A stretch of 64,000 nucleotides of DNA from Sporobacter termitidis DSM 10068 (GCF_900130065.1 NZ_FQXV01000006.1:62001-126000); one strand, 5' to 3'; shown: positions 1-9,479, numbered from the stretch's first letter. Made by a program: numbers and translations. The notes: a model not told the origin generated them from the sequence alone.

Positions 1-654
1 GCCGATGGCGCGGATGTTCCCGCCCACGCTGAGCAGCAGGCGCCGGACGCCCTTTTGTTCCAGGTACCGCGCCGTCTGCTCGGTGGCGTAGCCCTTGGCC
101 ACGGCGCCCACGTCCAGGCGCATCAGCGGGTCCCGGAGGAAGACGGAGGACGCGGCCCGGTCGATGACGACGCTGTTAATGTCCGTATGCCTTGCCGCCG
201 CGCGGAGCGCGTCCATGTCCGGCAGGGCGGCGCTTTCGGGGTCCAGAATACCCGCCACGCGGCAGTCGTGCCAGAGCCGCAGCACCGAGCCCATGGCGAT
301 ATTGACGGCGCCGTCCGTCAGCGCGTATTTCTCCCTGGCAAATTCGAGCAGGTCGATGATCCGGGCGTCCACCGCCACGGGCTTTATCCCCGCGTTGTCG
401 TTGATGGTTTTGAGGTTATTGAGCCCGTCGTAATTATTGTAGACGTCGTACAGCCGGTGGTACTCCCAAAGCTTGGCCCGGACGTCCTCCGCCAGGGAAG
501 TGAATTCCTCCTTGCTGCCGGCGTAGCCGACGACCGTGGTCACCGTGTCGAACAGGGAGAGGAACTCGGCCTGATAGCGCTTCGGCGCCGCCTCCGCGCT
601 CCCCGACGTGAAGGTGATGAGCAGGCAGAGGAGCAATACGGTCAGTTTTTTCAT
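1..654 (-). CDS. apbE: FAD:protein FMN transferase (ApbE/FmnB-like), 3' part cut by window edge
   Basis: ApbE enzymes transfer FMN from FAD to a Thr/Ser of secreted or membrane redox proteins. My translation gives 218 residues: a Sec signal (about residues 1-22, MKKLTVLLLCLLITFTSG then SAEA), the family start LFDTVTTVVGY, the DVGAVAKGYATE segment (nucleotide and metal region) and SVGGNIRAIG at the edge. There is no convincing lipobox, unlike Listeria FmnB, so it may be secreted. The ATG at 652-654 follows GGAGGGCAACAG. It lies downstream, on the same strand, of a PplA-like lipoprotein that is its likely substrate, but a 950-bp repeat island separates them. Function from family; partner by context. 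Confidence 0.88.
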   Translation of the reverse strand, partial: MKKLTVLLLCLLITFTSGSAEAAPKRYQAEFLSLFDTVTTVVGYAGSKEEFTSLAEDVRAKLWEYHRLYDVYNNYDGLNNLKTINDNAGIKPVAVDARIIDLLEFAREKYALTDGAVNIAMGSVLRLWHDCRVAGILDPESAALPDMDALRAAARHTDINSVVIDRAASSVFLRDPLMRLDVGAVAKGYATEQTARYLEQKGVRRLLLSVGGNIRAIG

Positions 655-682
655 CTGTTGCCCTCCGGTTTCAGCTTAAATG

Positions 683-746
683 CCCGAATCGGCTTGCTTT
701 TCACGAAAAATGCCTTGTATTCACCCGAAATGGCCTTGCATTTTCG
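683..746. repeat. Three degenerate ~21-bp tandem units
   Basis: Three successive units of about 21 bp share a CGAAA..GGCTTG..TTTCA pattern (starts near 683, 704 and 725). They sit just upstream of apbE on the minus strand, so they fall in its leader. Function unknown; could be a decayed repeat or a regulatory array. Confidence 0.4.
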
Positions 747-1120
747 CTTAAATATTACGAAAACATTAATTTTTTGGGGGCCTCGCGGGTGCCAAAGGCT
801 TGCGGTTACTGGATAATCGATTTTTTAAAATCTCAATTTACGCTATATTATATATATTTTTTTGCCGCTGCCTTTTTTGTACGGATTTCCCGGATTCAGT
901 ATAGCATGGGCAGCCCTTATTTCGCGTTATACGACGACCCGCTGAACACCCTGCCGCGCGGACAGGTACGGACGGCCGACGGCCATCCGGAGCGACGACG
1001 GGGCGATGTGGGCATCGCCCCCTACGGGATAAACGCACTGTTGTCCTTTGCCGTATCATTCCAGCTCAGGCGGAAATGACAAACACGGCGCTTCCGTGGG
1101 GGCAGACCTTGTGTCCGCCC

Positions 1121-1191
1121 TGTAACGTTGCCGCGCTGCGCATCGGGGAGGGCAGACACGAGGTCTGCCCCTACGAGGGGGCGCGGGACGG
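1121..1191 (+). repeat. ~70-bp direct repeat, copy 1
   Basis: Begins GTAACGTTGC and contains GCGCATCGGGGAGGGCAGAC, a hairpin of GGGCAGAC with GTCTGCCC, then CTACGAGGGGG. The second copy is at 1521-1591 with only a few differences. Together they bracket other members of the same palindrome family. Confidence 0.65.
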
Positions 1192-1520
1192 CGGCCCGCG
1201 CGCAGAGCACGTCGGGGGGACGGGCCGAGGGCGTCGGCCCATCGTGGCGTGCCTTCGCCGGGTGGGACGGGCGATTGATAATCGCCCCTACAGGCATCGG
1301 CTTGGTTTTGCACCTTGGGAATGCCTCTATGCCATTCCTTTTCCCGCAGCACGGCGACGGAAACGAACGAAGCGTCAAGGGCCGCCGGCACCTCCGGCCC
1401 CCGCAATATACGCGGACACACCCCGTAGGGGCGATTATCAATCGCCCGACCCCCAATGTTGCAATATATCTGTTAGATATATATCTTATAGATATATCAC
1501 ACGCCATACCCTTCAGCCCT

Positions 1521-1591
1521 GTAACATTGCTGCACGGCGCATCGGGGAGGGCAGACACAAGGTCTGCCCCTACGAGGGGGAACGGCGGAAG
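1521..1591 (+). repeat. ~70-bp direct repeat, copy 2
   Basis: Matches 1121-1191: GTAACATTGC, then GCGCATCGGGGAGGGCAGAC, a 5-nt loop, GTCTGCCCCTACGAGGGGG. It ends just beyond the 3' end of the PplA-like gene (stop at 1606), where its hairpin could also help end transcription, although no T-tract follows. Confidence 0.65.
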
Positions 1592-1605
1592 ACGCGGGTA
1601 TGGCG

Positions 1606-2700
1606 TTATTCCGAGGAGGCGGCTTTGGTGACGGCTTCCTTGAAGTCGCCGATGCTGATGGTGACGGAGGACTTGATGTCCGAGGAGAGGGCGTAGCCCT
1701 TGTCGTCCACGGCGACGCCCCCGATTTCGGCGGCCGTTTTGCCGGTGCAGTATTTGGCGAAGGCCTGGGCCTCCTCTTTCCACTCTTTGCCGATGCCTGA
1801 GGCTTCCTTCATGCCGTAGGCCTCGCCGAGCTCGTTTTTCGTCTGGGGATTGACGGAGAGGTCGGTGGTGATTTTGCCGGCGCTGGTAAAGCTGATTTTG
1901 CTCTGGGTGCCGTCGATGACGCAGCTGGTGATCTTGCCGCCGGCGTCCCGGGTCAGGGCGAGGTAGGAGGAATCCACCTCCGCGAGCCCCGATTTGTCCG
2001 CCGTGGCGCTCGTCGAGCTGGCCATCTTCGTCACGACGCCGATACTCAGCTTGTCCGAGGCGGCGGTGCCGCCGTTCTGGGCGGACTTGACGGCCTTTTC
2101 GATCGCGTCCATAAAGCTGCCGACGGAGATGGTGACGGAGGCCTTGAGATCGGCCTGGGTGGGGTAATTGCTCTCGTCGACCTTGATGTTTTTGACCTCG
2201 TCGGCCGTCTTGCCCTCCACATATCTGGCAAAGGCCTGGGCCTGCTCGTACCATTCCTTGCCGATACCGGACGATTTCTTCATACCATAGGCGTCGCCGA
2301 GCTCGTTTTTCGTCTTGAACACGGTCGCCTCTGGCGTCAGGAGCGCGCCCTTAGCGTCAAAGTTGATCTTGGCCTGCACGGCGTCGATGATGCATTTCTG
2401 TATTTTGCCGTCCTTGTCGACGGTGACGGCCACCACCGTGGAATCCACCTCGGCAAGGCCGTCTTCCTTGCCGGCGTCCGCCGATTTGGACAGGGACGTC
2501 AGCACCGCCAGCCCCAGCTTGGCCGAGCCGGCCGACGAGGACGGCGAAGCGGAGGACGACGGCGAGGAAGAAGCGGAGGGAGAGGACGAGGACGACGGGG
2601 AGGACGACCCCGAAGGGGCGGGCACGGGGCTGGCCTTGCAGCCGGCCAGCAGCGCCGCGAGAAAAACGGCGGCTATAGCAAAGACCGATATTCTTTTCAT
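1606..2700 (-). CDS. pplA: PplA-like lipoprotein with two predicted flavinylation domains
   Basis: 364 residues. Lipoprotein signal with lipobox LLAGC (Cys21), then a Ser/Pro low-complexity spacer (about 24-55) that would lift the protein through the wall. Two homologous domains follow (about 60-205 and 215-363), each with an LAEVDS strand, KTKNELG.AYGMK, GIGKEW.E.AQAFA and a final D-L/I-K-A/S-S-V-T-I-S-V/I-G. This architecture matches PplA of the Listeria extracellular electron transfer locus, whose two domains are FMN-modified by FmnB. The Thr in each SVTIS motif (Thr190, Thr347) is the probable FMN attachment site (inference). RBS AGGAG lies inside the end of the upstream gene. It would shuttle electrons from membrane quinol to outside acceptors. 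Confidence 0.8.
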   Translation of the reverse strand: MKRISVFAIAAVFLAALLAGCKASPVPAPSGSSSPSSSSSPSASSSPSSSASPSSSAGSAKLGLAVLTSLSKSADAGKEDGLAEVDSTVVAVTVDKDGKIQKCIIDAVQAKINFDAKGALLTPEATVFKTKNELGDAYGMKKSSGIGKEWYEQAQAFARYVEGKTADEVKNIKVDESNYPTQADLKASVTISVGSFMDAIEKAVKSAQNGGTAASDKLSIGVVTKMASSTSATADKSGLAEVDSSYLALTRDAGGKITSCVIDGTQSKISFTSAGKITTDLSVNPQTKNELGEAYGMKEASGIGKEWKEEAQAFAKYCTGKTAAEIGGVAVDDKGYALSSDIKSSVTISIGDFKEAVTKAASSE

Positions 2701-2709
2701 ACCAAACTC

Positions 2710-3303
2710 CTAATGTATTTTATTGATATTCAGCCGGGCGAGAGCCGGAAGGGAAAAACGAAGGAGCAGCGCGGTGGCGCAGCCCGCGGCGGCGCCGGAG
2801 AGCAGGAGCACCGGCAGATAGTACCACAGCGCCACGCCGAGGACGGCCGAGGCCACCGCCAGCTGCCCGAGATTGTGAAAAACGGCGCCGGCCACGCTGA
2901 CCGGGAGCTGCTCGCTTTTCCGGCGGCACAGGAGGATAAAAAGCGTCATGACGCCGAGGGACGACAGCCCGCCCGCGAGGCTCAGGAGCCCGGCGACGGC
3001 GCCGCGGGTCAAAAGCACGAAGGCGGCCTTCAGCACCGCGATAACGAACGCGTCCCGCCGCCGGAGGAAGAACAGCGCGTACATGACGACAATGTTGGAC
3101 AGCCCCAGGCGGACGCCGGGGAGCCCCGGCGGCACCGGAAGCGCCGATTCCACCAGCGCCAGGACGACGGACAGCGCGAAAAGCAGCGCCGTCAGCGCGA
3201 GGCCGCGGACGTCGGGGGTTTTTGGGGCGCGCGCTTTGCCGCCCGTAAATCGCGCCGGCCCGGGGTCCGGGCGGCGAAAAAGCTTTTTATTTTGCAGCCA
3301 CAT
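2710..3303 (-). CDS. eetB: Gx transporter family membrane protein (EetB-like)
   Basis: Hydrophobic protein of 197 residues with about five membrane spans after a basic N-terminus. VRGLALTALLFALSVVLALVE, PGVRLGLSNIVVMYALFFL and AVLKAAFVLLTRGAVAGLLS are typical of the Gx family, formerly called heptaprenyl diphosphate synthase component I. EetB of the Listeria and Enterococcus EET loci belongs to this family. I chose ATG 3303 because AGAGGA lies 8-9 bases upstream. A GTG at 3369 overlapping the upstream stop would add 22 non-conserved residues. It sits between a polyprenyl synthase and the PplA-like lipoprotein in one operon. Its exact role in electron transfer is unknown. Confidence 0.75.
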   Translation of the reverse strand: MWLQNKKLFRRPDPGPARFTGGKARAPKTPDVRGLALTALLFALSVVLALVESALPVPPGLPGVRLGLSNIVVMYALFFLRRRDAFVIAVLKAAFVLLTRGAVAGLLSLAGGLSSLGVMTLFILLCRRKSEQLPVSVAGAVFHNLGQLAVASAVLGVALWYYLPVLLLSGAAAGCATALLLRFSLPALARLNINKIH

Positions 3304-3365
3304 CGTAAAGTTTTCCTCTTTTGCCTGCTTTTTATGAAATAAGCGGAACAGGCGCCACGGTCCGG

Positions 3366-4361
3366 TCACGGCGCGGCGCCCCGCCCCGCCGCCTTGCCGA
3401 GGAGGGCGGAGAGCATGTCCTTTTTCTCCGGCGGCGACGGCAGGGCGGCGATGAAGTCCCTTGTCTTTTCAAAGTATTCGGCGATCCTATCGCGGGCATA
3501 CTGAAGCCCGCCGGCCGAGGACACGGCTTTTTTCAGCGCCGCCGGCCCGAGGCCGGCTTTGATGCGCGCCAAAAGCCCGGCGTCCTTTTTCAGCGCGTAG
3601 ATGAGCGGCAGCGTGACGACGCCCGTTTTGAAATCGGAAAGGACCGGCTTGCCCGCGGTCCGGTGCGAGGCCTCGTAGTCGGCGCAGTCGTCGGCCAGCT
3701 GAAAAATCAGACCGATATTCCGCCCGATTTCCTTAAAGCGCTCCCCGGCCTCGTCCGGCTCGTCCGACAAAAGGAAGCCGGCATAAAACGACGCCTCGAA
3801 CATCGCCGCCGTTTTGCCGCCGATGATGGAAAAATACTGCCGCTCCGTCAGCGCGAAATTGCCGTTGTTCTGGTCCTGGCGCAGCTCTCCCAGCAGGATA
3901 TCCGACATGTAATGCGACAGCGTCCTGTCGGCGGACACGCGGCGGTCTGCCGGGGGCTCCACGGCGGACGCCAGCTCCAGCGACAGGCAGAACAGGTAGT
4001 CCCCGCACAGGATGGCCGCCTTCTCGCCGAATTTTTTGTGGAGCGCCGCGATGCCCCGCCGCCTGGCGGCGCCGTCGATGACGTCGTCATGGACGAGGGT
4101 GGCCAGGTGCAGCAGCTCCACAGCGGCGGCAAGGCAGGCCGCGTCGCTGTGAATGAGGCCGTCGCGCCCCATCGCGCACGCCAGGAGCGATCTCGCGCGG
4201 ATATTTTTACCGGCGGCCTTGGACAGGTGGACGGTCAGCCGCCGGATAATGGCGGGGGTGCCCTTGAGGCGGGCGTTCAGCTCCTCCGCCGTCCTGCCGG
4301 CGGCCGCGTCGAAGGACAATCTTTCCTTGCGCGGGGCGGGCGCGGCGCACGCGTCAGTCAT
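3366..4361 (-). CDS. Polyprenyl diphosphate synthase (DmkB-like)
   Basis: 331-residue trans-prenyltransferase that condenses isopentenyl diphosphate units into a long prenyl tail. First Asp-rich motif is DDVID at residues 92-96 within LATLVHDDVIDGAARRRG. The second is DDCAD at 224-228, where the family usually has DDxxD. GGKTAAMFEAS and GDYLF segments fit heptaprenyl/octaprenyl synthases. It overlaps the ndh2 stop by 8 bp, so the two are translationally coupled. In EET loci the DmkB enzyme makes the tail of the demethylmenaquinone used by Ndh2. The partner prenyltransferase DmkA is not in the window and may lie to the left or elsewhere. Confidence 0.85.
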   Translation of the reverse strand: MTDACAAPAPRKERLSFDAAAGRTAEELNARLKGTPAIIRRLTVHLSKAAGKNIRARSLLACAMGRDGLIHSDAACLAAAVELLHLATLVHDDVIDGAARRRGIAALHKKFGEKAAILCGDYLFCLSLELASAVEPPADRRVSADRTLSHYMSDILLGELRQDQNNGNFALTERQYFSIIGGKTAAMFEASFYAGFLLSDEPDEAGERFKEIGRNIGLIFQLADDCADYEASHRTAGKPVLSDFKTGVVTLPLIYALKKDAGLLARIKAGLGPAALKKAVSSAGGLQYARDRIAEYFEKTRDFIAALPSPPEKKDMLSALLGKAAGRGAAP

Positions 4362-6333
4362 GGTAGAGATACGACCGGCGCACCCAGCCGACGCGGCGCC
4401 AGTGCTTTTTGAGCAGCGGCGTGGTGTAGTAATCCAGGCCGAAAACCGAGCCCGCGCCCCAAAGGAAGGCGACCGCCGAGAACACCATCCAGAAATTCGT
4501 GAGGAACAGCCCCGTCGTGGTGGCGAACATGAACATCAATACAAGGGCAACGACGCTGGAGGGCGTTGTGAACAGGCCGCCCAGGAGCGACAGGCCGATG
4601 AGTATCTCCAGCAGCACGATCACGGTCTGCAGGAAAAGCTGCATGCCGTCGGACGACAGGACAAGCGAATTGACAAGCCAGCTCACGAAGGGGATGTCCA
4701 GCTTGAAGGCGTAGTCGGCAAAGGTGGCGTCCGCGGGCGGCTTGCCGCTGACAAAGAGCGCCCGGACAAGGCCGAGGATGTCGATATCGAACAGCACCCT
4801 GCCGGCGGCGGCGCCCGTGTCGGCAAGGCCGCCGGTGGCGCTGGTGACCGCGTCGCTGGCCGCCTGGGTGGGCTGGGGGCCGGCGCCGAGGATCGCGTTG
4901 AACCACTGGGTGGCGCTGCCGAAAAAGGCGCTCAGCTTGGGGGCGGAAAACCAGCCCTCCACGATCTTCATGATCCCCTCGAACAGCCAGGCAACGCCCA
5001 GCCAGAGCCGGAGCGGCACGGCGAGAAAGCTGGGCGTCCTGTTGGAAAAATGACCGCCGAGGAAGCTCCTTTTATTCCTTATGGTAAAGAACTCGTGCTT
5101 GAGATAGCTGGCGATCTTGTTCCAGCCGAGCACCTGGGCGAAATAGATGACATTGATGAAATGCTTGACGAACATCGCGAAAAAGGACGGGAGATTGACC
5201 ATATGCCGGCGACCGCCCACCCGGGCCTGCCCGTACCGCCCGCCGACGCTGACCATGACGCCGTGGAACATGGGCTTGTACTCTTCCTGCTCCTCTTTGG
5301 CCTCCTCCCCGGTGACGTCGCACCAGATGTTGTGGGCGACCGTGTCGGCGCTCTGCTCGCAGTTTTCCACCATCTGGGGCACGGGGACCTTTTCTCCCTC
5401 GGGGACGTAGAAAATGTTGTCTCCGGCCACATAGACGGACGGGTCGTCCACGCTCCGGAGATATTTGTCGGTGACGAGGCGGCCCCGCTTCTGGCTCTCC
5501 AGGAGCGCGCCGGCCTGCTGGGTGATGGCGGACCCCTCGATGCCGGCGACCCAGATGACCGTGCCGGCGGTGTTTTTCGTCGTGACGCCGTCCCGCTCGT
5601 AGGAAATGGTGCCTTCGCCGACCTCGACGACCCTGGCGTTCAAAATCATGGTGACACCCATTTTTTCCAGCCGGCGCTGAATCTTTACCGACAGCTTTTC
5701 CGGCAGGTTCGGGACGACGCGGGAGAAGGAATCCACATTGCAGATCGTGACGAGCCTGGGGTCCAGCTCAAAGGTGCGGCAGAGAATGGGCGCGTACTCG
5801 GCCAGCTCCCCCACCATCTCAATGCCCGTAAAGCCGGCGCCGACGACGTAAAAGGTCAACAGACGCCGTTTCTCCTCCTCGTTCGTCTCCGAGGACGCCT
5901 TGCGGAAGCTGTTCTGGATGCGCTCCCGGAGGCTGATGGCGTCGTCGTAGGACCACAGGGGGCAGGCGTATTCCGCGGCGCCTGTGATGCCGAAAAACGT
6001 CGGGCGCGAGCCGGCGGCGATGACGAGGCAGTCGTACTCATAGTCGCCGTTTTTGCCGTACACCTTTTTTTCCTTGAAATCGCAGGACTCCGCCGTGTCG
6101 TGAATGAAATGAATCCGCCGGCCGGCAAAGACCTTTTTATAGCTGATGCGGACACTCTCCTCGTCCACGCGGCCGGCGGCGACCTCGTGGAGCTCCGTCA
6201 GCATCGTGTGAAACGGCTTTTTGTCGATGACGGAAACGGTGACGTCCGCCGGCCGCTTCCTGAATTTTTTGGCGAGCTTTTTCGCCGTCAGGATGCCCGC
6301 GTAGCCGCCGCCGATAATCACAATTTTTTTCAT
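4354..6333 (-). CDS. ndh2: Type II NADH:quinone oxidoreductase with C-terminal DoxX-like membrane domain (Ndh2)
   Basis: 659 residues. The N-terminal FAD/NAD(P)-disulfide oxidoreductase half (about 1-400) has an FAD-binding IIGGGYAG at residues 6-13 and a second Rossmann motif VVGAGFTGIEMVGEL. The C-terminal part (about 430-659) has several membrane spans (RLWLGVAWLFEGIMKIVEGW, LFLQTVIVLLEILIGLSLLG) like DoxX. That two-part architecture is typical of the EET enzyme Ndh2, whereas respiratory Ndh is about 400 residues. ATG 6333 was chosen because AGAGG precedes it and the FAD motif starts right after; an upstream in-frame start would add 53 unrelated residues. It would oxidise NADH and reduce a demethylmenaquinone pool for extracellular acceptors. 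First gene of the operon. Confidence 0.88.
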   Translation of the reverse strand: MKKIVIIGGGYAGILTAKKLAKKFRKRPADVTVSVIDKKPFHTMLTELHEVAAGRVDEESVRISYKKVFAGRRIHFIHDTAESCDFKEKKVYGKNGDYEYDCLVIAAGSRPTFFGITGAAEYACPLWSYDDAISLRERIQNSFRKASSETNEEEKRRLLTFYVVGAGFTGIEMVGELAEYAPILCRTFELDPRLVTICNVDSFSRVVPNLPEKLSVKIQRRLEKMGVTMILNARVVEVGEGTISYERDGVTTKNTAGTVIWVAGIEGSAITQQAGALLESQKRGRLVTDKYLRSVDDPSVYVAGDNIFYVPEGEKVPVPQMVENCEQSADTVAHNIWCDVTGEEAKEEQEEYKPMFHGVMVSVGGRYGQARVGGRRHMVNLPSFFAMFVKHFINVIYFAQVLGWNKIASYLKHEFFTIRNKRSFLGGHFSNRTPSFLAVPLRLWLGVAWLFEGIMKIVEGWFSAPKLSAFFGSATQWFNAILGAGPQPTQAASDAVTSATGGLADTGAAAGRVLFDIDILGLVRALFVSGKPPADATFADYAFKLDIPFVSWLVNSLVLSSDGMQLFLQTVIVLLEILIGLSLLGGLFTTPSSVVALVLMFMFATTTGLFLTNFWMVFSAVAFLWGAGSVFGLDYYTTPLLKKHWRRVGWVRRSYLYHD

Positions 6334-7639
<1,306 letters not shown>

Positions 7640-7656
7640 ATCTGGCATTTTAACGC

Positions 7657-7688
7657 AATGGTGGCGAATTCGCCACCATTTATTTTTC
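7657..7688 (+). terminator. Rho-independent terminator of gap
   Basis: Perfect palindrome AATGGTGGCGAA/TTCGCCACCATT followed by TATTTTT, 17 bp after the GAPDH stop. Confidence 0.9.
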
Positions 7689-7730
7689 CCTTTATCGGTA
7701 TCGCTCCGGGCGGATGGCCACTGGCCGTCC

Positions 7731-7956
7731 CTACGGTATGAATTGGTCTTCGTAGGGGCGAACTGTGTTCGCCCGCTCCTGTCGACGCGGCGGCACCCCG
7801 AGACAGAGGGACGGGGAACGTGGATTCCCGCCTTCGCGGGAATGACAAGGCTTTAGGATCATTGCAAGATACTTTGGGGGCATTGCAAGGCGGGGTTCCA
7901 TCCGGCATGGCCGGGGTGATAACGGCGCGACAAAGGCGGGCGAACACAGTTCTCCC
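7731..7956 (+). repeat. 226-bp tandem repeat, unit 1
   Basis: Starts CTACGGTATGAATTGG, contains a hairpin of GGGCGAAC with GTTCGCCC, then CGAGACAGAGGGACGGGGAA, a TTCCCGCCTTCGCGGGAA hairpin (about 7823-7845), two short GCAAGATACTTTGG/GCATTGCAAGG blocks, TCCATCCGGCATGGCCGGGG, and a closing inverted copy of the first hairpin. Confidence 0.8.
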
Positions 7957-8186
7957 CTACGGTATGGATTGTCTTCATAGGGCGAACTGTGTTCGCCCGC
8001 TCCTGTCGGCGCGGCTGAGCCCCGAGACAGAGGGACGGGGAACGTGGATTCCCGCCTTCGCGGGAATGACAATGCTTTGGAGGCATCGCAAGATACTTTG
8101 GAGGCATTGCAAGGCGGGGTTCCATCCGGCATGGCCGGGGTGACAGCGGCAAGGGACAAAGGCGGGCGAACACAGTTCGCCCCTAC
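7957..8186 (+). repeat. 226-bp tandem repeat, unit 2
   Basis: Follows unit 1 directly with the same order of blocks and high identity, including the TTCCCGCCTTCGCGGGAA hairpin (about 8047-8070). It has an extra GGAGGCATCGCAAGATACTT-type block. The closing hairpin is intact here (GGGCGAACACAGTTCGCCCC) but decayed in unit 1. Confidence 0.8.
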
Positions 8187-8337
8187 GCAGATCATGCAAA
8201 ACGCGCCGTAGGGACGATCTGTGTCATCCGCCCCCGTTTCGTTTTACATATTTTTCTTCAAATAAAGTCTATAACGCTGTAAAAAATATGAACGATATGT
8301 TGAATCAGGAATTCAGACCATAAAAAAGGAGATAGTT

Positions 8338-9429
8338 ATGATGAAAAAGAAGATCGTTTCCGTACTCATTTGCGCGATACTGCTCATCTCCGCGGGCGGC
8401 CAGGCCCTGGCCGCTTTCTCGGACGTGCCGGATAATTACCCTTACAAGGCCGAGATCGATTTCTGCCAGTCGAAGGGCTTTCTCAAGGGGACAAGCGACA
8501 CGACCTTTAACCCGGACGGTCATCTGACCCGCGCCCAGCTGGCCGTGGTATGGTGCCGTTTTCTGCAGCTCCGGGACGCGAACCCCGGCTTTACGGACAT
8601 CACCGTTCTGAAAAACTACTATGACGCGGCGGCCATCGTCATGAACAGCCTGGGCATCCTGAGCGGCACCAGCGCCACGACGTTCTCTCCCGACGCGGAG
8701 ATCACCCGGGAGCAGCTGGCGGTGATCGCGACGCGCACGTTTAATCTCGGCGTTGCGGACAGCGACGATTACAAAACGTACACGGACAGCGACGCGATAT
8801 CGTCCTGGGCGAGGGACGGCGTTTCCGCGTGCGTCAACGCCAAGGTTTTCGAGGGCCTTTACGACGGCGGCAAGGCCTTCAGCCCGCAAACAGCCGTGAC
8901 GCGGGGCGAGCTCAGCCGGCTGATCTACACGGTCTCGCTGCCCTCTTATACCGTGACGATCGGCCCGCTGTCCGGCGGCACGATCACGGCCATTCCGTCC
9001 GTGGCGCGCCAGGGAGCCATCGTCAATCTGCTTGTAAAGCCGGATACCGGCAAGCAGCTGAAGGCCGGCACGCTGATGTACAACGGCGGCCCCGTGACGG
9101 GCACCTCGTTTATCATGCCCGCCGCGGATGTGGTGGTAACGGCGGAATTCGAGGATGCCCCGGCGACGCTGTCTTCGATCGAGATCACCACGATGCCCTC
9201 CGTCACCTCGTATCTCGTGGGCGACACGCTGGACCTGACCGGCATGGTCGTGACGGCGATATACAGCGACAGCACGACGGCCGTCGTCGACACCTACACC
9301 ACGACGCCGGAGGAGGGCACGCCCCTGGATGCGGAAGGCTCCCACACGGTCACGGTGAGCTATACGGAGGACGGCGTTACAAAGACGACAGACTTTAATA
9401 TCCAGGTCAACGCCAATCCGAGCACTTAA
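8338..9429 (+). CDS. Surface protein with three SLH domains, InlB-like repeat and Big_3 Ig-like domain
   Basis: 363-residue secreted protein. Signal peptide ends near ALA-AF (residue 25). Three S-layer homology domains (about 26-75, 80-135, 145-198) with the usual FSDVP..Y, G.L.GTS.TTF.PD and LTRAQLAV blocks should bind the cell-wall polymer. A region of about 200-278 (YTVTIGPLSGGTI, MPAADVVVTAEF) resembles the divergent InlB B-repeat. About 280-360 (SSIEITTMPSVTSYLVGDTL, VSYTEDGVT) is a bacterial Ig-like group 3 domain. No enzymatic domain, so probably structural or adhesive. Start after AAAAAGGAGATAGTT; the next codon is also ATG. Monocistronic between a repeat island and a terminator. Confidence 0.9.
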   Translation: MMKKKIVSVLICAILLISAGGQALAAFSDVPDNYPYKAEIDFCQSKGFLKGTSDTTFNPDGHLTRAQLAVVWCRFLQLRDANPGFTDITVLKNYYDAAAIVMNSLGILSGTSATTFSPDAEITREQLAVIATRTFNLGVADSDDYKTYTDSDAISSWARDGVSACVNAKVFEGLYDGGKAFSPQTAVTRGELSRLIYTVSLPSYTVTIGPLSGGTITAIPSVARQGAIVNLLVKPDTGKQLKAGTLMYNGGPVTGTSFIMPAADVVVTAEFEDAPATLSSIEITTMPSVTSYLVGDTLDLTGMVVTAIYSDSTTAVVDTYTTTPEEGTPLDAEGSHTVTVSYTEDGVTKTTDFNIQVNANPST

Positions 9430-9443
9430 AGGAAAAAATGACA

Positions 9444-9479
9444 AAGACGGCGGGCTGTGTTAAAGCCCGCCGTCTTTTA
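9444..9479. terminator. Bidirectional terminator after the SLH gene
   Basis: Stem AAAGACGGCGGGCT / AGCCCGCCGTCTTT with a 7-nt loop, T-rich on both sides. It can serve the SLH gene (plus) and the small coiled-coil gene (minus). Confidence 0.9.

Larger units (their letters stand above)
655..1605. other. Non-coding repeat island between apbE and the PplA-like gene
   Basis: No supported gene. Frames here are broken by palindromes and have no good start. The stretch holds a degenerate tandem array (683-746), a very AT-rich part (about 745-905) that may carry an apbE promoter on the minus strand, and at least seven short hairpins of one style. Each has stem arms of 7-8 bp, most lie inside a GTAGGGGC...GCCCCTAC frame, and loops are 3-5 nt: about 969-990, 1000-1023, 1096-1120, 1146-1177, 1269-1291, 1424-1447 and 1547-1572. 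An AT-rich near-palindrome rich in ATATCT/AGATAT lies at about 1464-1500. Confidence 0.7.
7689..8337. other. Repeat island between gap and the SLH-protein gene
   Basis: No supported gene. Apparent open frames on both strands are translations of repeated palindromes. Contents: a GGAYGGCC-type hairpin at about 7710-7735, a 226-bp tandem duplication (7731-8186), GTAGGGGC-style hairpins at about 7754-7775, 7938-7960, 7976-8000 and 8161-8186, and a decayed one at about 8206-8232. An AT-rich stretch (8245-8330) probably holds the promoter of the SLH gene. Confidence 0.7.

Noticed and set aside
1146-1177. Transcription terminators in the repeat island
   Set aside because: Stems are good but no T-tract follows, and the same hairpins occur where no gene ends.
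1022-2254. Minus-strand frame of 410 codons crossing the repeat island
   Set aside because: It overlaps the PplA-like gene in another frame and runs through palindromes; no ribosome site.
7731-8186. Possible CRISPR array
   Set aside because: Only two long units, internal palindromes, no spacer pattern and no cas genes.
7731-8199. Open frames on both strands of the 226-bp repeats, with repeated peptides
   Set aside because: The peptides repeat because the DNA does; the hairpins are non-coding.
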